A DNA stretch of 64,000 bases from JAQVCM01 sp040403095 (GCA_040403095.1 JBBALI010000004.1:98614-162613), one strand, 5' to 3'; counted from the first letter of the stretch, positions 16,795 to 26,748 are shown. Notes: generated by a model from the sequence alone, not told the origin. Made by a program: numbers and translations.

Positions 16795-19110
16795 ATGCCA
16801 ATGAGAAAGTATCTTTTGATTGCTTTTTTGTGGATGTCAATGAATACTATTGCACAAAACAATAACTGTAACTTGATATTTGCAGGACAAGTAATTGATC
16901 AACACGATAGCACCGCAGTTCCATTTGCTAGAATTCAAATCAAGGAACTCAATTTGAATATTTTATCCGATTCAACAGGTCGATTTAAATTTTCAGGAAT
17001 TTGTCCTGGGGAATATACAATTGTATGCTTACATCACATTGGATGTGAACCCGTTAAAATAAAAAGAAATATTATTTCAAATTCCTATGAAAAGGTTTAT
17101 ATTGAATTTCATTTCGATGAACTTGAAGAGGTTCAAGTAGAATATACTGTGTTCAAAATGTCAACACTTACTGTTGATAAACCCTCTGAATTGGAAAAAT
17201 CCTTCGCAATCGGAAAAACTTTAGGTGAACTTGTGAAACAATTGCCGGGAGTAAATACGCTGAATACAGGTTCAAACATTTCAAAACCAATTATACATGG
17301 AATGCACAGCAACCGCGTTTTGATTTTGAACAATGGAATAAGGCAAGAAGGACAACAGTGGGGAAGCGAACATGCTCCAGAAATTGATCCATTTCTGTAT
17401 TCTGAGGTTTCTTTGATTAAAGGTGCAAATGCCGTTCGATACGGATCAGATGCTATTGCTGGTGTAATCTTACTCGAACCTGCAAAATTATTTTACAAAC
17501 CTGGTTTGAGAGGTCAAATTCAAACAACTTTATTTAGTAACGGCCGACAAGGAAGTGTATCAACCATTTTAGAAGGAGGATTTAAAAAACTTTCCAATTT
17601 TTCTTGGCGAGCGCAAGGTACATTCAAAGAAGGAGGAACATTGCAAACGCCTAATTATTACTTGAAAAATACGAGTATCAAAGAATATAATTTTTCTTTG
17701 AACGCTAAATATGAAATAAAAAAATGTGGTGTAGAAGTTTTTTATTCTCAATTTAATACAGATTTAGGAATTTTTTCAGGGTCGCATATTGGCAATTTGA
17801 CTGACTTAAATAATGCCTTTAATGCAAGTCAACCTTTGGAGCTTGGGTCTTTTAGTTATACTATAGATAAACCAAGACAACAAATTAATCATGATTTATT
17901 TAAGGCTAATCTGAACTTCAATTTAAATTCTAAAAACAGGTTGGTTTTTCTGTACGGAAGACAACAAAATCTAAGAAAAGAATATGATAGACATACACCT
18001 TATAACGATTCAATTGCTGCATTGGGATTACCAGCTTTTCAACTGACATTGATAACACATTCAATCGATTTGAAATGGGAACATCAACTTTTAAAAAACA
18101 TAAAAGGGGAAGCAGGAATTTCCAATCAAAATCAAGGAAATAGTTATCAAGGAAGATTTTTTGTCCCGAATTTCAAGAAAAATTCAACCGGTATTTATTT
18201 ATTGGAAGTTCTGAAATTGAAAAGCTATGAAATTGAAGCCGGTTTCCGATTCGATAGAACAGATTTATCAGTTTTTATTTATGAGTCGAAGATATTAAAA
18301 AATTATCAGCATCAATTTCAGCAGTTTAGTGGTTCAACTGGAATCTCAAAAACCATAGGTCATCATTGGATTGCAAAATTAAATTTTGGATCTGCTTGGC
18401 GACCACCGTCAATCAATGAATTGTATAGCAATGGTTTGCATCACGGAGCTGCAGCAATTGAAATTGGAGATAGAAATATCAAACAAGAAGTTGCTTACAA
18501 TTTTCAAATAGGAATCAATTACAAAACCAAGAAATGGTCGATTCAAGCAGATGCATATCACAACCAAATAAATGGTTTCGTTTATCTAAAGCCTTCTTTG
18601 CCACCAGTTTTAACTATTAAAGGTGCTTTTCCAGTTTTTCGCTATGAGCAAATTGATGCAAGATTTTCAGGAATGGATTTATCTGCTTATTTCAAGTTGC
18701 TAAAATCGTTTACTGTTTATGCCAAAGGCTCTTTTGTGAGGGCTTCTAATCAAACCAACCATACTTTTGTGGTAGGAATTCCAGCAGACAAAATTGAACC
18801 TGGAATTATTTACAGTTATCAATTTACGAACAAGAATGTTTTAAATATTCAATTTTCAGCACCTATGGTTAGAATGCAAGATAGAGTAGAGGCAAACAGC
18901 GATTATGTTGCGCCTCCAAAAGGATATCTGTTAATCAACGGCCAAGTGACATATTCATTTCTTTTGAAAAGCCAGAAAGTCGATTTGAGTGTAGAGGTGA
19001 GTAATTTAACCAACCAAGTTTACCGTGATTACCTTAATAGATTTAGGTACTTTGCCGATGAAGTAGGAAGAAACATCGGATTTAAATTAAAAATTCCATT
19101 TACAATTTAA
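16795..19110 (+). CDS. TonB-dependent outer-membrane receptor
   Basis: 771 aa. Signal peptide at about 1-21 (ends NTIAQ); a carboxypeptidase-regulatory-like beta-sandwich at about 25-105; a plug domain at about 130-235 with ALGKTL-like and 'IHGMHSNRVLILNNGIRQEG' (shortened: HGMHSNRVLILNNG), EVSLIKGANAVRYGSDAIAG; then a beta-barrel to the C-terminus. These are the hallmarks of siderophore/metal/cobalamin-type TonB receptors, not the larger SusC sugar receptors, and there is no SusD gene. Start could be 16795 or the second Met at 16801. It sits between a small Cys/His protein and a lipoprotein; together they look like one uptake operon whose cargo is probably a metal or metal chelate. Confidence 0.92.
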   Translation: MPMRKYLLIAFLWMSMNTIAQNNNCNLIFAGQVIDQHDSTAVPFARIQIKELNLNILSDSTGRFKFSGICPGEYTIVCLHHIGCEPVKIKRNIISNSYEKVYIEFHFDELEEVQVEYTVFKMSTLTVDKPSELEKSFAIGKTLGELVKQLPGVNTLNTGSNISKPIIHGMHSNRVLILNNGIRQEGQQWGSEHAPEIDPFLYSEVSLIKGANAVRYGSDAIAGVILLEPAKLFYKPGLRGQIQTTLFSNGRQGSVSTILEGGFKKLSNFSWRAQGTFKEGGTLQTPNYYLKNTSIKEYNFSLNAKYEIKKCGVEVFYSQFNTDLGIFSGSHIGNLTDLNNAFNASQPLELGSFSYTIDKPRQQINHDLFKANLNFNLNSKNRLVFLYGRQQNLRKEYDRHTPYNDSIAALGLPAFQLTLITHSIDLKWEHQLLKNIKGEAGISNQNQGNSYQGRFFVPNFKKNSTGIYLLEVLKLKSYEIEAGFRFDRTDLSVFIYESKILKNYQHQFQQFSGSTGISKTIGHHWIAKLNFGSAWRPPSINELYSNGLHHGAAAIEIGDRNIKQEVAYNFQIGINYKTKKWSIQADAYHNQINGFVYLKPSLPPVLTIKGAFPVFRYEQIDARFSGMDLSAYFKLLKSFTVYAKGSFVRASNQTNHTFVVGIPADKIEPGIIYSYQFTNKNVLNIQFSAPMVRMQDRVEANSDYVAPPKGYLLINGQVTYSFLLKSQKVDLSVEVSNLTNQVYRDYLNRFRYFADEVGRNIGFKLKIPFTI

Positions 19111-19120
19111 TTCAAAAATT

Positions 19121-19675
19121 ATGAAAAATATTAAAATTTTAGTAGCAATTGCCATGTGCGCATCAGTTGTTTTTGCATCTTGTAAAAAGGACGACCCTGC
19201 AACTCCGCCGACACCAAAGAATGAGGAAGAATTAATCACAACCTTTAAAATTACTTTTATTGATCCAAATGGTATAAATCCAAGTTATGCTGCTTTTTTT
19301 AGTGATATTGATGGTGCTGGAGGGAATCAGCCCACTGCATTTGACACGATTCGCTTGAAGCCTAATTCAATATACAATGCTTCGATTCAATTTTTGAACG
19401 AATCAGTTTCTCCAACGGATACAATTACGCATGAAATTTTGCAAGAAGCAGTTGATCATTTAATTTGTTTCAATATTAGTGGTGCCAACGTTTCTGTGCA
19501 AAGAACCGATTCTGACGGAGTTTTTGAAATTGGATTATTATCAAAATGGACAACTACAAACACATCAACAGGTAATGTAGTAATCTCTCTTAAACACCAA
19601 CCGGGTATTAAGAATGGAAATTGCGATTTAGGCGATACTGATATTGAACTAAACTTTGTTACTAAAATTGAATAA
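19121..19675 (+). CDS. Lipoprotein downstream of a TonB-dependent receptor
   Basis: 184 aa. The signal peptide ends in a lipobox (VVFASC, Cys20), followed by KKDDP and a Pro-rich linker, so it is a lipid-anchored envelope protein. The mature part begins NEEELITTFKITF; lipoproteins with this 'NEEE.ITT' start are common next to TonB receptors in Bacteroidota and are often annotated loosely as a 'type 1 periplasmic binding fold' protein. There is an HxPG-like motif near the end (LKHQPGIKNGNCDLGDTDIELNF). It lies 10 bp behind the receptor gene and probably binds or delivers the receptor's cargo. The exact ligand is unknown. Confidence 0.78.
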   Translation: MKNIKILVAIAMCASVVFASCKKDDPATPPTPKNEEELITTFKITFIDPNGINPSYAAFFSDIDGAGGNQPTAFDTIRLKPNSIYNASIQFLNESVSPTDTITHEILQEAVDHLICFNISGANVSVQRTDSDGVFEIGLLSKWTTTNTSTGNVVISLKHQPGIKNGNCDLGDTDIELNFVTKIE

Positions 19676-19880
19676 TGAGCTAATGCTATGTTTAAATGAA
19701 AGTTGCAAGGCTGAATGAAATGTTTAATTATATCATGAAGTGAAAAAAAAATTTAATACTTTTTTCACAGCTAAAGTTTCAAAGCTCAAATTTTTCACAC
19801 TGATTTTCGCTATTAACAATCAATTTAAAATTGTTAAAAACTGGCAACTGTTTTATAGTGAAAAAACCTAAATTTTGCAG

Positions 19881-19888
19881 TAAGTTTG
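19881..19888 (+). promoter_or_regulatory. -7 element of the carB promoter
   Basis: TAAGTTTG, 51 bp before the carB ATG, matches TAnnTTTG. A -33 TTG at standard spacing was not found. The dyad TCAATTTG (19892-19899) / CAAATTGA (19914-19921), bordered by GCGC on both sides (19888-19891 and 19931-19934), covers the expected start point and could be an operator or leader hairpin. Confidence 0.55.
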
Positions 19889-19939
19889 CGCTCAATTTGT
19901 AGGTAAGTATTGTCAAATTGAATCCATAAAGCGCATAAA

Positions 19940-22756
19940 ATGCCAAAAAATCAATCATTTAAGTCAATTTTAATCATCGGTAGTGGTCCTATCGTTATCG
20001 GTCAAGCATGTGAATTTGATTATGCGGGTTCGCAAGCAGCACGTTCTTTGAGAGAAGAAGGAATCGAAGTAACATTGATAAACTCCAATCCAGCAACAAT
20101 TATGACAGATAAAGTCGTTGCGGACAATGTTTATTTATTGCCACTAGAACCTGAAAGTATCGTTGAAATTCTTCAAAAACACAAAATCGATGCGGTTTTA
20201 CCCACGATGGGTGGACAAACTGCATTGAATCTAGCGATTCAGTGCGAAGAAATGGGTATTTGGGAAGAATACAATGTTGAAATGATTGGTGTGGATATCA
20301 ATGCGATTGAAATTACTGAGAATAGAGAAGCTTTTCGTGAGTTGATGGGTCAAATTGATATTCCGATGGCGCCGCAACAAACCGCGAAATCTTTTTTGGA
20401 AGGAAAAGAAATTGCGCAAAAATTTGGTTTTCCACTTTGTATCAGAGCATCTTATACTTTAGGCGGAGCTGGTGCATCGATTGTTCACGACCCGAAAGAA
20501 TTTGACGGTTTATTGGAAAGAGGTTTACAACTTTCTCCCATTCATGAAGTAATGATTGACAAAGCCTTGTTGGGCTGGAAGGAATTTGAATTAGAATTAT
20601 TGCGAGATTCAAATGACAATGTGGTGATTATCTGTTCGATTGAAAATTTCGATCCAATGGGAATTCACACTGGAGATTCAATCACAGTCGCTCCTGCAAT
20701 GACTTTGTCAGATACAACGTACCAAAGAATGCGCGACATGGCCATCAAAATGATGCGTTCAATCGGAAATTTTGCAGGTGGTTGTAACGTTCAATTTGCT
20801 GTCTCTCCGGATGATGCAGAAGATATTATCGCAATTGAAATCAATCCACGTGTTTCACGTTCGTCAGCATTGGCATCAAAAGCTACAGGTTACCCAATTG
20901 CTAAAATTGCCTCAAAATTGGCAATTGGTTATCATTTAGATGAATTAAGCAATCAAATTACTAAAAATACATCGGCGTTGTTTGAACCAACGTTGGATTA
21001 TGTAATTGTGAAAATTCCGCGTTGGAATTTCAATAAATTCCCAGGAACAGACAGAAGATTAGGTCTTCAGATGAAATCTGTGGGAGAAGTAATGGGAATT
21101 GGAAGATCTTTCCAAGAAGCATTGCAAAAAGCTTGTCAGTCCCTCGAAATCAATAGAAATGGTTTGGGTGCGGACGGCAAAGAATTGACTGATCAAGCAG
21201 CTATTTTATACTCTTTGGAAAATGCAAGTTGGAACCGTTTGTTTCACGTTTACGATGCGATTAAATTGGGAATTCCTTTCAAAACAATTCACGAGAAAAC
21301 GCGCATTGATGTTTGGTTCTTGAAACAAATCGAAGATTTAATCAAACTTGAAAGAAAAATTGAGAAATTCCATTTAGGAAATCTTCCCAAAGATTTGTTG
21401 TTTATAGCCAAACAAAAAGGATATGCAGACAGACAAATCGCTCACTTGTTACGTTGTTTAGAATCAGAAGTTTACAACAAACGCACTGAAATGGGCATTC
21501 AACGTGTATATAAATTAGTTGATACTTGTGCTGCTGAATTTGAAGCGCAAACGCCTTACTATTACAGTACTTTCGAATATGAAAATGAAAGTATTCCATC
21601 AGATCGCAAAAAAGTAATTGTTTTGGGGTCTGGACCAAACAGAATTGGACAAGGAATTGAATTTGATTACAGTTGTGTGCACGGCGTTTTGGCCGCCAAA
21701 GAATGTGGTTATGAAACGATTATGATCAATTGTAATCCTGAAACTGTTTCTACAGATTTTGATACTGCTGATAAATTGTATTTCGAACCCGTTTTCTGGG
21801 AACACATTTACGATATTATCAAGCATGAAAAACCGGAAGGTGTAATTGTGCAATTGGGTGGACAAACTGCCTTGAAATTGGCGCAAAAACTAGAAAGATT
21901 TGGAATCAAGATTTTAGGAACAAGCTTCGAAGCGCTAGATTTAGCGGAAGATAGAGGGCGTTTTTCTAAAGTATTGGAAGAAAACAATATTTTATTTCCT
22001 AAGTACGGAATTGTGCAAGATGCTGAACAAGCGATTGAGCTTTCTAAAGATTTAGGTTTCCCATTGTTGGTGCGTCCTTCGTATGTTTTGGGAGGACAAA
22101 AAATGAAAATTGTCATTAACGAAGAAGAATTAGAGCATCACGTAGTGGATATCATCGGAGAAATGGGACAAAATCAAATTTTGTTAGATCATTTTATCGG
22201 TGGAGCCATTGAGGCCGAAGCAGATGCAATTTGTGATGGCGAAGATGTTTACATCATTGGAATCATGCAACACATTGAACCTGCCGGAATTCATTCAGGA
22301 GATTCGTATGCGGTACTTCCACCATACAACTTGGGAGATTTCGTATTACTTCAAATAGAAGAAATCACCAAAAAGGTTGCTTTGGCTCTGAAAACAGTTG
22401 GTCTGATAAATATTCAATTCGCTATTAAAGACGATAAAGTATATGTAATTGAAGCGAATCCTAGAGCTTCAAGAACAGTTCCTTTTATTGCAAAAGCGTA
22501 TGACGAACCGTATGTAAATTACGCAACGAAAGTAATGTTGGGTCATGCGAAAGTGAAAGATTTCAATTTCCAACCTCGAAAAGAAGGTTATGCTATTAAA
22601 ATTCCTGTTTTCTCGTACGAAAAATTTCCTGATGTGAAAAAAGAATTAGGACCTGAAATGAAATCAACTGGAGAAGGAATTCGCTTTATCAAAACATTGA
22701 AAGATCCTTTCTTTACAAAGATTTATTCAGAAAGAAACATGCATTTATCTCGCTAG
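19940..22756 (+). CDS. carB: Carbamoyl-phosphate synthase large subunit
   Basis: 938 aa. Two homologous ATP-grasp halves (about 1-400 and 555-930), each starting with a nucleotide-binding 'GSGP..IGQ' loop (IIGSGPIVIGQACEFDYAG and VLGSGPNRIGQGIEFDYS), joined by the oligomerisation region. The enzyme makes carbamoyl phosphate for arginine and pyrimidine synthesis with the small subunit CarA, which is not in the window. The protein ends at KDPFFTKIYSERNMHLSR, so the C-terminal MGS-like allosteric domain (about 130 aa in E. coli CarB) is absent. A CarB of about this length is usual in Flavobacteriia, so I read this as a lineage trait and not as a truncation. It has its own promoter and is followed 3 bp later by the DUF4834 gene. 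Confidence 0.96.
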   Translation: MPKNQSFKSILIIGSGPIVIGQACEFDYAGSQAARSLREEGIEVTLINSNPATIMTDKVVADNVYLLPLEPESIVEILQKHKIDAVLPTMGGQTALNLAIQCEEMGIWEEYNVEMIGVDINAIEITENREAFRELMGQIDIPMAPQQTAKSFLEGKEIAQKFGFPLCIRASYTLGGAGASIVHDPKEFDGLLERGLQLSPIHEVMIDKALLGWKEFELELLRDSNDNVVIICSIENFDPMGIHTGDSITVAPAMTLSDTTYQRMRDMAIKMMRSIGNFAGGCNVQFAVSPDDAEDIIAIEINPRVSRSSALASKATGYPIAKIASKLAIGYHLDELSNQITKNTSALFEPTLDYVIVKIPRWNFNKFPGTDRRLGLQMKSVGEVMGIGRSFQEALQKACQSLEINRNGLGADGKELTDQAAILYSLENASWNRLFHVYDAIKLGIPFKTIHEKTRIDVWFLKQIEDLIKLERKIEKFHLGNLPKDLLFIAKQKGYADRQIAHLLRCLESEVYNKRTEMGIQRVYKLVDTCAAEFEAQTPYYYSTFEYENESIPSDRKKVIVLGSGPNRIGQGIEFDYSCVHGVLAAKECGYETIMINCNPETVSTDFDTADKLYFEPVFWEHIYDIIKHEKPEGVIVQLGGQTALKLAQKLERFGIKILGTSFEALDLAEDRGRFSKVLEENNILFPKYGIVQDAEQAIELSKDLGFPLLVRPSYVLGGQKMKIVINEEELEHHVVDIIGEMGQNQILLDHFIGGAIEAEADAICDGEDVYIIGIMQHIEPAGIHSGDSYAVLPPYNLGDFVLLQIEEITKKVALALKTVGLINIQFAIKDDKVYVIEANPRASRTVPFIAKAYDEPYVNYATKVMLGHAKVKDFNFQPRKEGYAIKIPVFSYEKFPDVKKELGPEMKSTGEGIRFIKTLKDPFFTKIYSERNMHLSR

Positions 22757-22759
22757 GAA

Positions 22760-23002
22760 ATGGGTGTAATCAGAATGATATTAATTATCATCGGAGTCAT
22801 TGTTTTACTTCGATTCATGGGACAGTTGATGAATGCCAAAAGGAACATTGACGAACAAAATAGAGGCAAAGCAGAGAGAGATCAACTCGAAAAACAAAGG
22901 AGACACGTCGAAAAAAACAAAGGAAAAACGACATTGGTTGCTAAAACAGCTAAATCAAGTGAACCTTTTGAAGACGTTGAATATGAAGAAGTAAAGAGCT
23001 GA
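22760..23002 (+). CDS. DUF4834 family small membrane protein
   Basis: 80 aa. One N-terminal membrane helix (about 4-22, IRMILIIIGVIVLLRFMGQ), then a Lys/Arg/Glu-rich helix (about 25-60) and an acidic end FEDVEYEEVKS. This is the pattern of DUF4834, a short Bacteroidota-specific protein of unknown role usually found near carB or yfhO-type genes. The ATG follows the carB stop by 3 bp (TAGGAAATG), so it is probably translated by coupling from the carB transcript. Confidence 0.75.
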   Translation: MGVIRMILIIIGVIVLLRFMGQLMNAKRNIDEQNRGKAERDQLEKQRRHVEKNKGKTTLVAKTAKSSEPFEDVEYEEVKS

Positions 23003-23017
23003 AAATAAAGTTTGAAG

Positions 23018-23052
23018 AAATCCATGGAATTGAATTTTCATGGATTTTTTTA
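23018..23052 (+). terminator. Rho-independent terminator after carB-DUF4834
   Basis: A 9-bp stem AAATCCATG (23018-23026) / CATGGATTT (23039-23047) followed by a run of T's, 16 bp after the DUF4834 stop. Confidence 0.75.
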
Positions 23053-23190
23053 TTTTCGTTTCGTTACCTTGTAAGCAATCATTATCTTCATACCAAAATT
23101 TGAAAAAATATTTAAGTACTTAAACGTTAATTAATCAGGTAAATGTATTTGATTTTAAATCAATTGTAGTTGCCAAATTTAAAATAAACT

Positions 23191-26175
23191 ATGAATTTCA
23201 AACAGATTTTTACGAAATATTGGCCCCATTTAGCCATTGTTACTTTGATGGTTGTGATCACTTGCAGTTACTTTAGCTTGCAGTTTTCAGGTTACGGATT
23301 GAAACAGCACGATATTGAACAATTCAGTGGTGCAGCTCATGAAATTGTAAATCATAGGGAGCGAACAGGCGAAGAAACTTTGTGGACAAATTCGATGTTT
23401 GGTGGAATGCCTTCTATTCAGATTTCTGTAATTTATGCTGGAAACTTTATTAAAGGTGGATTAGATCAATTTTTAGCGATGCTGCCACCTCCTGCAGGAA
23501 TTACCTTGCTCTATATGCTGGGATTTTACGTTTTGGCAATCTGTTTGAGAATTAATCCCTGGGTTGGATTTTTGGGAGCACTCGCATTTGGTTTTGCAAG
23601 TTATGACATCATTATCATCCAAGCAGGTCATAACACAAAGGCTTTGGCGGTTGCATTTATGGCTCCAGTTGTCGGCAGCTTTTTCCTGGCCTATCAGCGA
23701 AATATAAAGTGGGGCGCCATACTTTCCGCACTTTTTATGACATTGGAAATGTGTGTGAATCACTTGCAAGTCACCTATTATTTAGGAATTCTATTGCTAG
23801 GAATAGGTTTGGCTCTGTTTGTTGATGCGTTTCTAAAGAAAAATTTCAAGCATTTTTTCATTGCAACTGCGGGCATCGTTGGCGCTTACGCTTTAGCATT
23901 GATGATCAATTATGGAAATATTGCTTTGACAAACGACTATTCGACACATTCTATTCGTGGTGCAAACGACATTACAATGAATCCTGATGGAACTTCGAAT
24001 AAGTCCAATGCAACTACTGGCTTGGATAAAGATTATGTGACGCAATATAGCAATGGAATCGGTGAATCTTTTACAATTCTTTCTCCTTACATTAAAGGTT
24101 CAGCTCCAGGAGCAATTGCAAACACGCACTTTTCAGAACAAGTTGAAAATATGGATTTGTCAAGTACTGAAATCAATGATTTGTTGAATAGCAGTCCTTC
24201 TTATTGGGGTGATCAACCACAAGTTTCTGGTCCAGCATATATTGGGATTATTGTCGTGTTCTTGGCACTTTTAGGATTGGTATTTTTGAAAACACCAGTA
24301 AAATGGGCGCTTTTTGGAGTAACACTTTTGGCGCTCGCACTTTCTTGGGGTAAAAACTTCATGGGATTGACAGATTTCTTCTTAGAAAATGTTCCTGGTT
24401 ATAATAAATTCAGAGCACCGACGATTATCATTGTGGTGGTAGAATTGTGCATTCCACTTTTAGGTATTTTATTTTTGAATTTGTTGTACAAAGAAAAAGA
24501 ATTGCTGAAAGAGAAAAAGAAATTATTTTTAATTACCTCAGGTGCCATGTTCATTTTCTTGTTAGGAATGAAGTTTGTAGGTATGGGCGATGGTTATACT
24601 TCCCAGGCAGAAAAAGATCAAATGGCCAATTTGCCTGCATACATGAGAAATCAAGTGATGAGTTTGACGCCTGAACAAATGGCGCAATATCAAATTGATC
24701 CGAAGAATACAGCACAAGTAAATGCATTTATCGATGCACAAGTTCAACCAGCAGAAAAGCGTTTTGAGAATTTACAAGTTGCTAGAAAAGGAATTTTTGA
24801 TTCAAGTATGAATCGTTCTATTTTATTTCTAGTACTGGCTATCGGTGCTATTGCCATTTTCTTTTACACACAATTGCCTAACGAAGTTCCAGTAATTTTG
24901 TTGGCTTTTTTCATCTTATTGGATTTAGTTCCGGTAGATAGAAATTATTTAGGATCTCAAGAAGAAGGATCTGGATACAAATATTGGGATTTTAAAGCAA
25001 ATACCCTTTATCCAATTGCTGAATCGCCTGCAGATTTAACCATTTTGGAAAATGAAGTGGCTGAAAGTCCCACCTTGAAGGCTAAAATTGATGCAGGAGT
25101 GAGAGAAGGAAAAGCCAAAGCTGATGAATTAGGATACGAAGGTGCAGATAGAAGAAGAGTTGAAAATGCATACAAATTTGCAGCTTTAAATAGAAATACC
25201 AATTACAGAGTCTTTGATCTTAGTGGTGGTTTTAACAGTTCAAATGCAGCATATTTCCACAAATCATTAGGCGGATATCATGGAGCGAAATTGAGAAATA
25301 TTCAAAATCTATTTGATTTTCATCTAGCTCAAATGAATAACAAAGTGTATGACATGTTGAACGTGAAATATTTCATGCAGCAGGACAAGCAAGGTATTGT
25401 AACAACCAATCCAAATCCAACTGCATTGGGAAATGTATGGATGGTTAGAAAAATCAATACTTTTGCGACGCCTGACGAAGAAATCAGAGCGCTTGGTAAT
25501 CAATTTGACTTGAAAAATATTGGAATTGGAAGTTTATTAGTCAATAAAGCACCAATCAAAAATGGTAAAGCTTATGGTTCTGAAGAAATCAAATATGTTT
25601 TGCAAGGAGATACCATTGACGTGCGTTTACAAAATGGATTGCCAGAAGGAGTGAAAGCTTGTTTTGTGATGGATGTAAATGGAAAAACCAATTGGATTAT
25701 GGCTTCTGCTTTACAACTAGATACGGCAAAATCTTTCTTGAAAATGGTTGAAATGTCGATTTCAGATGAATTCAAACCAAATGAAGAAGCGGTGATGTTG
25801 AAATCAGAAGCGCAAAAATTGTCTTCTTTGACTTATTCAGGAGAAGGAACAATTCAAATGACTGCTTATGCTCCAAATAAAATCACTTATCAATCGAATA
25901 GTAGCAGCAAGCAATTTGCAGTTTTCTCGGAAGTTTACTACCCAGAAGGTTGGACGGCAACTGTAAACGGAAAAGAAGTTGATATTCGCAAAACGAATTA
26001 TTTGTTGAGGGGAATTGAACTTCCAGCTGGAAATAATAAAATTGTTTTTAGTTTCAATTTGCCAAAATTTGATAAGTCAAACAACTATGCAAGAATCGGT
26101 GGAATTATCATCGTATTGTTGTTGGTTGGTGGCGTTGTAACAGATTATATGAAGAAAAGAAAAGTAAAAGCGTAA
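23191..26175 (+). CDS. YfhO-family large membrane protein
   Basis: 994 aa. Multiple membrane helices in the N-terminal half (for example at about 12-30, 97-115, 120-140, 150-168, 180-205, 215-235, 350-390, 405-430, 440-465) and further ones at about 545-580; then a long soluble region (about 600-955) and a last helix at about 968-986 (IGGIIIVLLLVGGVVTDY). The layout matches YfhO, a GT-C-like integral membrane glycosyltransferase family implicated in surface polymer or lipoteichoic acid glycosylation in Firmicutes and common in Bacteroidota. GFNSSNAAYFHKSLGGYHGAKL and the terminal FSEVYYPEGWTATVNGKE are typical. Substrate unknown. It is transcribed alone between two terminators. Confidence 0.88.
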   Translation: MNFKQIFTKYWPHLAIVTLMVVITCSYFSLQFSGYGLKQHDIEQFSGAAHEIVNHRERTGEETLWTNSMFGGMPSIQISVIYAGNFIKGGLDQFLAMLPPPAGITLLYMLGFYVLAICLRINPWVGFLGALAFGFASYDIIIIQAGHNTKALAVAFMAPVVGSFFLAYQRNIKWGAILSALFMTLEMCVNHLQVTYYLGILLLGIGLALFVDAFLKKNFKHFFIATAGIVGAYALALMINYGNIALTNDYSTHSIRGANDITMNPDGTSNKSNATTGLDKDYVTQYSNGIGESFTILSPYIKGSAPGAIANTHFSEQVENMDLSSTEINDLLNSSPSYWGDQPQVSGPAYIGIIVVFLALLGLVFLKTPVKWALFGVTLLALALSWGKNFMGLTDFFLENVPGYNKFRAPTIIIVVVELCIPLLGILFLNLLYKEKELLKEKKKLFLITSGAMFIFLLGMKFVGMGDGYTSQAEKDQMANLPAYMRNQVMSLTPEQMAQYQIDPKNTAQVNAFIDAQVQPAEKRFENLQVARKGIFDSSMNRSILFLVLAIGAIAIFFYTQLPNEVPVILLAFFILLDLVPVDRNYLGSQEEGSGYKYWDFKANTLYPIAESPADLTILENEVAESPTLKAKIDAGVREGKAKADELGYEGADRRRVENAYKFAALNRNTNYRVFDLSGGFNSSNAAYFHKSLGGYHGAKLRNIQNLFDFHLAQMNNKVYDMLNVKYFMQQDKQGIVTTNPNPTALGNVWMVRKINTFATPDEEIRALGNQFDLKNIGIGSLLVNKAPIKNGKAYGSEEIKYVLQGDTIDVRLQNGLPEGVKACFVMDVNGKTNWIMASALQLDTAKSFLKMVEMSISDEFKPNEEAVMLKSEAQKLSSLTYSGEGTIQMTAYAPNKITYQSNSSSKQFAVFSEVYYPEGWTATVNGKEVDIRKTNYLLRGIELPAGNNKIVFSFNLPKFDKSNNYARIGGIIIVLLLVGGVVTDYMKKRKVKA

Positions 26176-26193
26176 AAGCTTTCAATTTATTCC

Positions 26194-26230
26194 AATCCCA
26201 ATATTGTTTTTCAGTATTGGGATTTTTTTT
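26194..26230 (+). terminator. Rho-independent terminator after the yfhO-like gene
   Basis: Stem AATCCCAATA / TATTGGGATT around an 11-nt loop, followed by eight T's, 18 bp after the stop codon. Confidence 0.85.
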
Positions 26231-26243
26231 GACGCAATAAAAC

Positions 26244-26251
26244 TATATTTG
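26244..26251 (+). promoter_or_regulatory. -7 element of the DUF1801 gene promoter
   Basis: TATATTTG, 28 bp before the ATG at 26280; matches TAnnTTTG and lies just behind the preceding terminator. Confidence 0.55.
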
Positions 26252-26279
26252 TCTTAAAGGAACGAAAAAACATCAAATT

Positions 26280-26741
26280 ATGCAAAGTAAAGCAGGAACC
26301 GTTGACGCTTACATGGAAGAATTGCCGCAAGACAGAAAAGAGGCAATGCAAAAATTAAGAGCGATTATCTTGGAAAATATTCCTGAAGGTTTTCAAGAAA
26401 CGATGAGTTATGGTATGATTGGATATGTTGTGCCTCATAGCACTTATCCAGCAGGATATCATTGCACGCCTTCATTGCCTTTGCCTTTTATGAATTTGGC
26501 GTCGCAAAAAAACAACATTGCTTTGTATCACATGGGAATTTATGGAAGTCCTGAATTATTGGCTTGGTTTCAAGAAGAATATCCAAAACACACCAAAGCC
26601 AAATTAGACATGGGAAAAAGCTGCATGCGTTTCAAAAAAATGGATCAAATTCCTTATGATCTAATTGCCGAATTAATGCGCAAAACCACTGTTCAACAAT
26701 GGATTGAACAATATGAATCACTTTATTTGAAAAAAAAGTAG
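26280..26741 (+). CDS. DUF1801 (YdhG-like) protein
   Basis: 153 aa, cytosolic. It starts with a helix containing 'VDAYMEELPQDRKEAMQKLRAII', whose core LPQDRKEAMQKLR is characteristic of DUF1801, and contains ETMSYGMIGYVVP and ALYHMGIYG, two conserved family segments. The family has a YjbR/CyaY-like alpha-beta fold (frataxin-like) and no settled biochemical role; links to iron or stress have been suggested for relatives. The gene has its own promoter, and ends 7 bp from a convergent gene. Confidence 0.85.
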   Translation: MQSKAGTVDAYMEELPQDRKEAMQKLRAIILENIPEGFQETMSYGMIGYVVPHSTYPAGYHCTPSLPLPFMNLASQKNNIALYHMGIYGSPELLAWFQEEYPKHTKAKLDMGKSCMRFKKMDQIPYDLIAELMRKTTVQQWIEQYESLYLKKK

Positions 26742-26748
26742 GTTTAAT

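Noticed and set aside
19940..22756. CarB shorter than E. coli CarB by the whole C-terminal allosteric domain
   Set aside because: I considered truncation, but the length fits what is usual for Flavobacteriia and the end is followed cleanly by the next gene.
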